A model generated the notes under the pieces. It worked only from the letters and a program-made list of their open reading frames with translations. It had not been told where the DNA came from and did no database searches. From the NCBI GenBank assembly GCA_964527395.1, contig CAZGQD010000009.1, forward strand, positions 1 to 48,850: a stretch of DNA of 48,850 nt, read 5' to 3'. This document shows, in pieces, positions 42,455 through 48,850 of this stretch (position 1 is the stretch's first letter; each line of letters opens with the position of its first letter). Position numbers and translations under genes: made by a program. The stretch is from GCA-2688265 sp964527395 (GTDB lineage Archaea > Nanobdellota > Nanobdellia > Woesearchaeales > GW2011-AR9).

Positions 42455-43058
42455 AAAACATAGGCAGAAACATCCTTAATAATATAATTGTAGTTCCAGC
42501 TGTGAGTGGTACCAAGATGTTATCGTTCAAGATATTATTACCGAATTTGAGTTCTGCCAATTCTGCTGTCATGGCTAGAGTTGATGCTATAATTGCTTCA
42601 TGGATTGGAACGAATAAAATTGCTCCAACAAAAGCAGTAATGGCTCCAAAGATGCTTCCTTCTATAAGTTTCTTGCTTTGAGTGTTTAAAGGGTTAGAGG
42701 TTTGGCCGATTGAGGCTCCAACTATGTGGCTTAATGAATCTCCTAGTGTTAAGATAATGATTGATGCTAAAGCAATGTCTAAAGGGAAGAGTTGGATGGT
42801 TAGAAGAACACCTAAGAAAAAATAAAATGCTCCTTTTCCAGGGAATTCTTGGTTTTCGTCTTCTCTTCCGAATATGTTTAGGATTTGAGTGATTAGTGGG
42901 AGTTTGATTTGTTTTTGAATGAATGAGAGAATGAAACCTGCTAGGGTGATTAGGAATATGCTTAAGGATGAGAGGATTCCTTTGTTAATTAGGAAGATGA
43001 TGATTAGACCTAATGTGAGGTGGAAGAATTGACGTCTTAGTTCTTTTTTCTTTAGCAT
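42453..43058 (-). CDS. Dolichol-kinase/phytol-kinase-like membrane protein
   Basis: 201-residue polytopic membrane protein with about six hydrophobic segments. It resembles the SEC59/VTE5 (COG0170) family of CTP-dependent lipid kinases and related cytidylyltransferases: ELRRQFFHLTLGLI at the start, FPGKGAFYFFLGVLL, TLGDSLSHIVG with the conserved Asp, and SKKLIEGSIFGAI. Archaea need polyprenol phosphate carriers for protein glycosylation, so a polyprenol kinase role is likely, though a phytol- or CDP-type activity remains possible. A structured RNA (copy C) lies 40 nt upstream of its ATG on the same strand. Confidence 0.78.
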   Translation of the reverse strand: MLKKKELRRQFFHLTLGLIIIFLINKGILSSLSIFLITLAGFILSFIQKQIKLPLITQILNIFGREDENQEFPGKGAFYFFLGVLLTIQLFPLDIALASIIILTLGDSLSHIVGASIGQTSNPLNTQSKKLIEGSIFGAITAFVGAILFVPIHEAIIASTLAMTAELAELKFGNNILNDNILVPLTAGTTIILLRMFLPMF

Positions 43059-43097
43059 TTTTGACTTCTTTTAATGATTTTTGATCTTTTTTGTTTC

Positions 43098-43217
43098 GCA
43101 CTGTCAGACTTATCGCAGGTACATTCCACTGAGCTTTGAATTTTTCTGATCGTTGTCAGAAAAATGCTCGTGGAAATGATCTAGTTGTGAATAAAATTGC
43201 CAGTGAGGAGACAGTGC
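43098..43217 (-). ncRNA. Repeated structured RNA, copy C
   Basis: The closing helix is GCACTGTC (43098-43105) with GACAGTGC (43210-43217), unlike A and B in sequence but fully paired. Inner hairpin TTTTTCTGA / TCAGAAAAA; helix TTCCAC / GTGGAA around it. Shared segments (plus-strand sense): TCAGACTTA, GCAGG, AAAAATGCTCGT, TTGCCAGTGAGG. On the minus strand it lies 40 nt upstream of the dolichol-kinase-like ATG, the same distance as the 572-708 element from ppa. Confidence 0.7.
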
Positions 43218-43330
43218 TTTTTTTGGTGATGTTTTAGTTGTTGGTGTTCATGTCTTTTGAGCTTCTTGTGCTTGTTTTGATGGGGTTTTTGGCTTCTTTT
43301 TTAAGGGTTTTTCGTGTTTTTAGCATAAAG

Positions 43331-43337
43331 TATATAA
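43331..43337 (+). promoter_or_regulatory. TATA box of the flavin reductase gene
   Basis: TATATAA, with the ATG at 43364 about 30 bp from its centre. This is the best evidence that the gene begins at 43364 and not at the upstream in-frame codons at 43238 and 43250. Confidence 0.55.
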
Positions 43338-43363
43338 TTGAGCTTGTGATTTTTCTTATTTAT

Positions 43364-44101
43364 ATGGTACAAATGAGTAAATATAAAGTTAGTAAGATGA
43401 CTAAAGAGACTCCAGATACAGTTAGTTTCGTGCTTTTTGGAGAGGCAATGGATTTTGTTTGTGGTCAATTTGTAATGGTACATTACCCAGCGGAGCTTGC
43501 AGAGAAGAAAAATGAAGATGGGAAACCAGTTAAGAGAGCTTATTCAATAGCGTCATCTGTAGCTAGAGGAAAGAAAGGCGAAATTGAGCTTTGTGTGAAG
43601 CAAATGCCAGGTGGGTGGATCTCAAAATTACTTCAGAATATTAATTTAGGGCAGGAGTTTGATGTTCAAGGTCCGTTTGGGAAGTTTTTGTTTAAGCCAG
43701 AAGAAGATAAGGATATTGTAATGCTGGCTGCAGGTTCTGGAATTGCACCTTTTAATAGTTTTATTGAAGAGATTGTGCTTGCTGGGCATAAGGATGTGAA
43801 GGCACAGTTGATTTTTTCTAACAAAACTGAATCTGATATCATCTATAAGGAAACTTTTGATAAGTATGCTGCTCAGAATGAGAATATTTCTGTGAATTAT
43901 ACTTTGACACGTTGTTCTGATGATTCTTGGAAGGGTTTATGTGGTAGGGTAGATGCTAAGATGCTTAAGGAGCAATGTGGGGCAGTTGAGTCTAAGCTGT
44001 TCTTTATTTGTGGACCCCTTACTTTTGTGAAGGCTATGAGAAGTTGTCTTGAAGAACTTGGTGTTTTAAAGGAGAATGTTAGGTTTGAGAGTTATGGGTA
44101 G
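43364..44101 (+). CDS. FAD/NAD(P)H-binding oxidoreductase (ferredoxin reductase type)
   Basis: 245 residues from the ATG at 43364. RAYSIASS (near 55) is the flavin-binding RxYS motif, AAGSGIAPFNSFIEE (near 122) the NAD(P) loop and FFICGP (near 215) the closing Cys-Gly-Pro block of the ferredoxin-NADP reductase family. It moves electrons between NAD(P)H and a partner such as a ferredoxin or flavodoxin. The frame extends 42 codons further upstream as a hydrophobic stretch (LLVLVLMGFLASFLRVF). That stretch overlies the TATA box at 43331 and is probably not translated; if it is, the enzyme would be membrane-anchored. Confidence 0.85.
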   Translation: MVQMSKYKVSKMTKETPDTVSFVLFGEAMDFVCGQFVMVHYPAELAEKKNEDGKPVKRAYSIASSVARGKKGEIELCVKQMPGGWISKLLQNINLGQEFDVQGPFGKFLFKPEEDKDIVMLAAGSGIAPFNSFIEEIVLAGHKDVKAQLIFSNKTESDIIYKETFDKYAAQNENISVNYTLTRCSDDSWKGLCGRVDAKMLKEQCGAVESKLFFICGPLTFVKAMRSCLEELGVLKENVRFESYG

Positions 44102-44166
44102 GGTAGAGAAGTTATATTCTTAATTTGTTAAATTCTTAAATAGTTTAAGTTCAAATATTTTTGATA

Positions 44167-45510
44167 ATGAACAAGCAGGAGTTACTTGAATTGATAGAAC
44201 TGGGAGAAGGATATACTCTTGAGTTTAAAGAGACTTTTAGTAATTCTATTGGTAAAGAGATTTGTGCTTTTGCAAATGCGGAAGGAGGAAAGATTTTACT
44301 AGGTGTTTGTGATAATGGGTTAATTAAGGGCTTTTCTTGTTCTAACAAAATTAGTTCTCAAATACAAGATATTGGAAGGAATATGGATCCTTGCTTTAGT
44401 GTAGATTTTGAAATGGTAGAAAATGTTTGTGTTGTTGATGTTCCAGAAGGAAAGGATAAACCTTATTTAGTCTCAGGAGAGTTTTATCTAAGACAAGGAG
44501 CAAATTCTCAAAAATTGAAAAGAGATGAGATATTGGATCTTTTTTATATTTCTAATAAGATCGTTTTTGGGAAAAAAGTTAATTCTAAATTTAAATTTGA
44601 AGATGATTTTGATGAAAAGGCATTTAGTAGGTTTAGAGAAAAAGCAAATATTTCTGATTCTTTATCAAAAGAGCATATCTTGGAAAATTTGAATCTGTTT
44701 GTTGATAAAAAGGTGAATAATGCTGGTGTTTTACTTTTTCCTAAAAGAGTAACAAAATTCTTTTTTAGTGCAGATATTAGTTGTGTTCTTTATGCTGGGA
44801 ATTCTAAATTAACTATGCTTGATAAGAAAGTGTTTGATGGGGATTTTATCTCTAATTTTGAGAATGCGCTTAGTTTTGTTTTGCGTAATATTCGAACTAA
44901 AGCTGAAATTGTTGGTGTTAGAAGAGTTGAAACGCCTGAGATCTCTGAAAAAGCACTTCGTGAGGCAATTTTGAATGCAATGATTCATAGAGATTATTTT
45001 ATTGAAGGAAGAATTTTGATAAATATCTTTGCAGATAAAGTAGAGATTTTGAATCCAGGAAGGTTACTTTTTGAAAGAGAAAAATTAGGTAATATTAGTG
45101 TAATTAGAAATCCTAGGCTTGCTGATTGTATGCTTAGGGCAGGATTTGTAGAAAAGATTGGTTCAGGAATTAAGAAAATTTCTGAATTGGTAGCAAATGT
45201 GAAGTTTGATATTAGTTCTACTTGGTTTACTGTGGTTTTTGAAAGAGAAAGTGTGATTGAAGCAGAGAATGCCGGTTTTACCCCCCTAGTTACCCCCCTA
45301 GTTACCCCCCTAGTTAAGCTAACTGAATTAGAAATGAAGATTTTTTCATTAATTAAAGAAAATCCAAAAATTTCTAGAAGTCAAATAGTGGAGATTTTGG
45401 GGATAAAATTAGATACTGTGAAGGAATATTTGAATAAGTTGAGGAAAAAAGAAGCTATTAGAAGAGTTGGTGGAAGAACAAGCGCAGGTTATTGGGAAGT
45501 GTTGTTTTAG
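44167..45510 (+). CDS. AlbA_2 (Schlafen-type) regulator, paralogue
   Basis: 447 residues from the ATG at 44167; a TTG at 44161 is in frame. Same plan as the gene at 4462: AlbA_2 domain (about 10-110, YTLEFKETFSNSIGKEICAFANAEGGKILLGV), the EAILNAMIHRDYF and NPGR blocks (about 258-310) and a C-terminal winged helix (about 393-447). The linker has three exact 12-bp repeats with a run of six C in each (45279-45314), coding TPLV repeats. A TTAAATA box near 44136 lies about 28 bp above the ATG, fitting leaderless start. Probable DNA-binding regulator; the ligand or RNA substrate is unknown. Confidence 0.82.
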   Translation: MNKQELLELIELGEGYTLEFKETFSNSIGKEICAFANAEGGKILLGVCDNGLIKGFSCSNKISSQIQDIGRNMDPCFSVDFEMVENVCVVDVPEGKDKPYLVSGEFYLRQGANSQKLKRDEILDLFYISNKIVFGKKVNSKFKFEDDFDEKAFSRFREKANISDSLSKEHILENLNLFVDKKVNNAGVLLFPKRVTKFFFSADISCVLYAGNSKLTMLDKKVFDGDFISNFENALSFVLRNIRTKAEIVGVRRVETPEISEKALREAILNAMIHRDYFIEGRILINIFADKVEILNPGRLLFEREKLGNISVIRNPRLADCMLRAGFVEKIGSGIKKISELVANVKFDISSTWFTVVFERESVIEAENAGFTPLVTPLVTPLVKLTELEMKIFSLIKENPKISRSQIVEILGIKLDTVKEYLNKLRKKEAIRRVGGRTSAGYWEVLF

Positions 45511-45662
45511 GCGTTAGGTTAGATTATATAGAGGAGTAAAGTCATTTTTCTTAAATTTACTTTATTTTTCATAAGAAGGTTTAAAAAGTAGTTTCTGAGA
45601 TTTTAGTTTTGATTCGTTTTTATTGTTTTATTAAGAATTGTGACAAAAAGGTAATACAAAAA

Positions 45663-45968
45663 ATGGTAGAAGAAAAGAAATTTACGCAAGAAGGACATTT
45701 GATTAAGGATAAGAAAAAGTCAGGTGATTCTTGCTGTAATGTAGCTGATACTGGTTCTCAAAGTGCAGTTCCTAAAGAATTAGTTCGAATATCTGAAAAT
45801 GTATGGGAGTTGCCAGCTTCATACAAGAAAGGAATGAGAGTACCAGCTAGAATAGTTGCAAGTGAAGAACTTATCCAGTCAATGGATAAAGGAGTATTTG
45901 AACAAGTCACAAATGTAGCTTCCCTTCCAGGAATCCAGAAATATGCATATTGCATGCCCGATGGCCAT
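45663..45968 (+). CDS. rtcB: RtcB RNA ligase, exon 1
   Basis: First 102 codons of the 3'-phosphate/5'-hydroxyl RNA ligase that joins tRNA exons after splicing in archaea. An in-frame TTG at 45609 is not needed, since AAAGGTAA stands before the ATG at 45663. Residues about 36-101 (VRISENVWELPASYKKGMRVPARIVASEELI ... CMPDGH) match the RtcB N-terminus, after an unusual extension of about 35 residues with two adjacent Cys. The reading continues only into ATC TAA, so without removal of 45969-46001 the protein would stop after one more residue. Conserved RtcB continues DGH-WGYGFPIGG, which is found from 46002. Confidence 0.9.
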
Positions 45969-46001
45969 ATCTAATTTAGTACGTGCTATTTTAGAGGCAA
46001 G
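45969..46001 (+). other. 33-nt bulge-helix-bulge intron in rtcB
   Basis: Inserted between the His codon and the Trp codon of PDGHWGYG, with an in-frame TAA at 45972-45974. It folds as an archaeal splice motif. The intron hairpin pairs UCUAA / UUAGA and UAG / CUA. The 5' strand then has a three-base bulge AUA, a central helix GGCC paired with GGCA (three Watson-Crick pairs plus G-A), and on the 3' strand a three-base bulge AGU. Cutting after the second base of each bulge gives CAU and UGG as exon ends, precisely the frame-restoring sites. The outer helix is weak (GCCC with GGGC, offset), so it is a relaxed motif. Confidence 0.85.
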
Positions 46002-48764
46002 TGGGGCTATGGTTTCCCTATAGGAGGAGTTGCAGCGTTTGATCCGAAAGTTGGTGGAGTAATTTCACCAGGTGGGATTGGATTTGATATCAACTGCTTA
46101 GTAGCTGGTTCTAGAGTTTTAACTAGACATGGCTATACAAAAGCTATTGAAGATTTTGAGGATGATTTTGTAGATGTGGATCTAGGAAATAACGAATTTA
46201 CTTTAAAGAAGAACACTGCAAGTAGTGGACTTTTGTCTTTAGAACAGAATCAGTTTAATTCTAAGGATATTTTGATGTTTATGAAAAAAGAGCACAAGGG
46301 AGATGTGTTTAAAGTAAAAACTAAGCTTGGCTATACTGTTGAATGTACTTCTGATCATCCATTATTGACAGATAAAGGTATGGTTGATGCTGGCAAACTT
46401 AGAAAAGGAGATGATTTAGTTGTTTATCCTTTTGAAGGTGTTGAGTTTACTGAGCATTATGAGTATGATTTACTTAGTGATGACATTTTACTTAGTGATG
46501 TACAGAAAAAGGAGCTTGAGAAGCGAGGACTTTATCCTTTAAGTTCAAAGAATAAGAATTTGCCAATTATAGCAAAGCTTTTTGGATTTTTGTTAGGTGA
46601 TGGAAATATTCATGTAACTAATGAAGGAAAGGGAAGAGTTTGTGCTTATGGTAATAAAGAAGATCTTGAATTGATTCAAAAGGATTTTGAGGAACTTGGT
46701 TTTTCAGCACGAATCTATACACGTGAGCGAGATCATAAGATTCCAACACGTTATGGTGATGTTGAATTTACTGCTAAGAATAGTGAATTACAAGTTAGTA
46801 GTATTTCGCTTGCTAATTTGTTTTTTAGTTTAGGTTATCCAAAAGGAACTAAAACAAAAACTGCTTTTTTAGTGCCAGAATGGGTTATTAGATCTCCACT
46901 TTGGCTTAAAAGATTGTTTTTAGCAGGATTTTTTGGTGCAGAAATGAATAAATCTAGTACCTCAAGTAAGACTTGTTTTCAGTGTCCGACAATTTCATTT
47001 AATAAAAATGATTTTTTGCTTGATAATGCAAGGAAATTTTTGATTCAGATCATGCAAATGCTTGAGGAATTTGGTATTGAGTCACATAAGTTGCAAGTTA
47101 AGGAAGATTTTCATAACCAGCATGGTAATACTATGCGTTTGAAATTAATGATTTCAACTGAGGAAGAAAATTTGCTTAAATTGTATTCAAAAGTTGGCTT
47201 TGAGTATAATCCTGAACGTCAGTTTTTTTGTCATGCAGCAGTTTTATATCTGAAAGAGAAACAACTTTTGAAGCAGAAGCGTTCTGAGATTGCTTTTAAG
47301 GCTAAAGAGTATCGGGCTAAAGGTTTGAAGCTTGCTGAAGTGAAGGATCTTTTAGTTTGTGAATATGCTAATGAGAGATTTGTAACTAGATACTTTTACA
47401 ATGACAAAGATCCACGTGTAACTCTTGATTTTATCTCTTTTGATGATTTTGTAGCTGAGAAAAGGTTAGTTTATGATGAAAAGGGTTATTTTGTTGATGC
47501 AATAGAATCTATTGAGATAAAGTCTTATGAAGGGTTTGTATATGATTTTAATGTTCCTGAGACACATAATTTTATTGCGGGAAGTGTAGTTGTATCAAAT
47601 TGTGGTATGAGGCTGATTGTAACAAATTTGACTGAGTCTGAAGTTGCACCTAAAATTAAAGAATTAGTGCATAAACTCTATGAAAAAGTTCCAGTAGGAG
47701 TTGGAAAGAAAGGTACAGCGAGAGTTAATCGTGAAGAATTTGATCAAGTAATGATTAATGGAGCACAATGGTGTGTTGAAAATGGTTATGGTTGGAAAGA
47801 AGATGTAGATTTGATTGAAAGCAGAGGTAAAATTCCTGGAGCAGATCCATCAAAAGTTTCTGAAAAGGCTCGTAAACGTGGGTTTAATCAGTTAGGTACA
47901 CTAGGGTCAGGTAACCATTATCTTGAAGTACAAGTAGCAGACAAAGAAGCTATTTGTGATGAAAAGGCAGCTAAGGCTTTTGGAATTACTAAAGACAAAC
48001 AAGTTGTTGTTATGGTACACTGTGGATCACGTGGTTTTGGTCATCAAATTGGTACAGATTATTTACGTAAGTTTGTAGAAGAAACTATGCCAAAATATGG
48101 TATTCAGATTCTTGACAAAGAACTTGCTTGTGCCCCGTTTAATTCACCTGAAGGACAAGATTACTTTAAAGCAATGTCATGTGGAGCTAATATGGCTTTT
48201 GCAAATAGACAGGTAATTACTCACAGGATTCGTGAAGCTTTTTCAGAAGTTTTTGGCAAATCTGCAAAAGAAATGGAAATGAAAGTTGTGTATGATGTTG
48301 CGCATAATATTGCCAAACTTGAAAAGCATACTGTAGATGGCGTTGAGAAAGAGTTAGTTGTTCATCGTAAAGGATCAACTCGTGCTTTTGGACCAGGTAG
48401 AAAAGAAGATTTGCCTGAAGCTTATAAAGAAGTTGGACAGCCAGTAATTTTGGGTGGTTCAATGGAAACAGGATCATATCTATTAGTGGGTCAAGATGGA
48501 GCAGAAGATACATTTGGATCAACTGCGCATGGTGCTGGTAGGATCATGAGTCGTATGAAAGCTAAGAAATTATGGCGTGGAGATGAACTTCAGAAGAAAA
48601 TGGAGAAAGAAGGTATCTATGTTAAAGGTGCTTCTCTTAAAGGTCTTGCTGAAGAAGCAGGTGGAGCGTATAAGGATGTCCATGCTGTTGTTAAGACTTT
48701 AGAGTCAGCTGGTATCACGAAGCGAGTTGTGGCTTTGCGTCCTATTGGGAACATTAAGGGGTGA
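46002..48764 (+). CDS. rtcB: RtcB RNA ligase, exon 2, containing an intein
   Basis: Rest of the ligase: WGYGFPIGGVAAFDPKVGGVISPGGIGFDIN, then the 502-residue intein, then CGMRLIVTNL to the end. After both splicing steps the protein would have about 520 residues, near the normal size plus the N-terminal extension. Mn-binding and catalytic residues are present: FDIN-C with the Asp and Cys, LGSGNHYLEVQ, VHCGSRGFGHQIG and HRKGSTRAFGPG with the His that is guanylylated in known RtcB. The family joins 2',3'-cyclic phosphate and 5'-OH ends with GTP. A second role in RNA repair is possible. Nothing follows in the window except the boxes at 48809. Confidence 0.93.
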   Translation, partial: WGYGFPIGGVAAFDPKVGGVISPGGIGFDINCLVAGSRVLTRHGYTKAIEDFEDDFVDVDLGNNEFTLKKNTASSGLLSLEQNQFNSKDILMFMKKEHKGDVFKVKTKLGYTVECTSDHPLLTDKGMVDAGKLRKGDDLVVYPFEGVEFTEHYEYDLLSDDILLSDVQKKELEKRGLYPLSSKNKNLPIIAKLFGFLLGDGNIHVTNEGKGRVCAYGNKEDLELIQKDFEELGFSARIYTRERDHKIPTRYGDVEFTAKNSELQVSSISLANLFFSLGYPKGTKTKTAFLVPEWVIRSPLWLKRLFLAGFFGAEMNKSSTSSKTCFQCPTISFNKNDFLLDNARKFLIQIMQMLEEFGIESHKLQVKEDFHNQHGNTMRLKLMISTEEENLLKLYSKVGFEYNPERQFFCHAAVLYLKEKQLLKQKRSEIAFKAKEYRAKGLKLAEVKDLLVCEYANERFVTRYFYNDKDPRVTLDFISFDDFVAEKRLVYDEKGYFVDAIESIEIKSYEGFVYDFNVPETHNFIAGSVVVSNCGMRLIVTNLTESEVAPKIKELVHKLYEKVPVGVGKKGTARVNREEFDQVMINGAQWCVENGYGWKEDVDLIESRGKIPGADPSKVSEKARKRGFNQLGTLGSGNHYLEVQVADKEAICDEKAAKAFGITKDKQVVVMVHCGSRGFGHQIGTDYLRKFVEETMPKYGIQILDKELACAPFNSPEGQDYFKAMSCGANMAFANRQVITHRIREAFSEVFGKSAKEMEMKVVYDVAHNIAKLEKHTVDGVEKELVVHRKGSTRAFGPGRKEDLPEAYKEVGQPVILGGSMETGSYLLVGQDGAEDTFGSTAHGAGRIMSRMKAKKLWRGDELQKKMEKEGIYVKGASLKGLAEEAGGAYKDVHAVVKTLESAGITKRVVALRPIGNIKG
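46095..47600 (+). mobile_element. Intein with LAGLIDADG (DOD) homing endonuclease in RtcB
   Basis: 502 residues starting at Cys (CLVAGSRVLTRHGYTKAI, block A) and ending VVVSN before the C+1 Cys. TSDHPL forms block B, FGFLLGDGN (near 164) and LKRLFLAGFFGAE (near 272) are the two DOD motifs, and THNFIAGSVVVSN is block F/G. The residue before the final Asn is Ser, not the usual His. The insertion is directly before the metal-binding Cys of FDINCG, the same place as the known RtcB intein of Pyrococcus horikoshii. The endonuclease looks intact. Confidence 0.92.
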
Positions 48765-48808
48765 GATTGTAAATCTTTTTGTTTTTTTAATATTTTTTTC
48801 TTAAATTT

Positions 48809-48850
48809 GTTATAATAATAACAAAACCATACGAAAAATGTTATTATTAT
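48809..48850. promoter_or_regulatory. Palindromic boxes (operator-like), copy 4, cut by window end
   Basis: GTTATAATAATAAC (48809-48822) and the start of a second box (48840 on), again 31 bp apart. Their orientation, judged by the spacer, is opposite to copies 2 and 3, so a controlled gene would lie beyond the window on the plus strand. Confidence 0.65.

Noticed and set aside
45969..46001. Sequencing error or pseudogene as the cause of the rtcB interruption
   Set aside because: The insert is 33 nt (frame-neutral), both flanks are perfect RtcB sequence, and it folds to a splice motif cutting at the right bases. A simple indel would not do this, although raw reads were not available.

Overview
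The window reads as an AT-rich chromosome segment of a DPANN-type archaeon, most likely Woesearchaeota/Pacearchaeota-like. This is inferred from gene content and not from a marker phylogeny. Archaeal traits are ribosomal protein L15e, an ER/archaeal-type signal peptidase with His in place of Lys, a NurA-like nuclease, LysW-type amino-group carrier biosynthesis, an RtcB ligase, leaderless genes about 27 bp below a TATA box, and GGTG/GAGGTG ribosome-binding sites in genes with leaders. Short proteins, small membrane proteins and unknown genes are common. No tRNA, rRNA or CRISPR array was seen.

Layout. 1-9.2 kb: pyrophosphatase, PHP and HAD hydrolases, DEAD-box helicase with an RGG tail, a Schlafen-type AlbA_2 regulator, signal peptidase, an FmrO-like rRNA methylase and an MNT/HEPN pair. 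9.2-17.5 kb: membrane, nucleotidyltransferase and unknown proteins and a large metallophosphoesterase. 17.7-24.2 kb: IleRS, CutA, a catalytically dead LMW-phosphatase-like protein, NurA and a YiiX-like peptidase. 24.4-28.5 kb: a duplicated LamG surface protein and its membrane partner. 28.6-35.2 kb (all minus): a lysine/arginine operon on the LysW carrier, lysW-lysX2-lysX-(117 aa)-lysY-GATase-lysZ-lysJ. 35.3-42.3 kb: unknown genes behind a repeated operator, an ACT protein, a PLD-like nuclease, L15e, secreted proteins, a CBS-HPF protein and a HIT protein. 42.4-48.8 kb: a dolichol-kinase-like protein, a flavin reductase, a second AlbA_2 regulator and rtcB.

Three things stand out. (1) rtcB is interrupted by a 33-nt insertion that breaks the frame with a stop codon and folds as an archaeal bulge-helix-bulge intron. 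The cut sites predicted by the fold are exactly those that restore the conserved protein. The same gene also carries a 502-residue intein. RtcB is the ligase that joins such exons, so the gene may need its own product. (2) LysW ends in Gln instead of the usual Glu, and a class II glutamine-amidohydrolase gene sits tightly inside its operon, while no LysK is present. This suggests a Pup-like deamidation and/or release step. (3) Three, probably four, copies of a structured RNA of about 120-140 nt are spread over the window.

There is also a family of nested mini-palindromes that fills intergenic spaces and has entered the ileS reading frame, and a repeated 14-bp palindrome set at a fixed 31-bp spacing.
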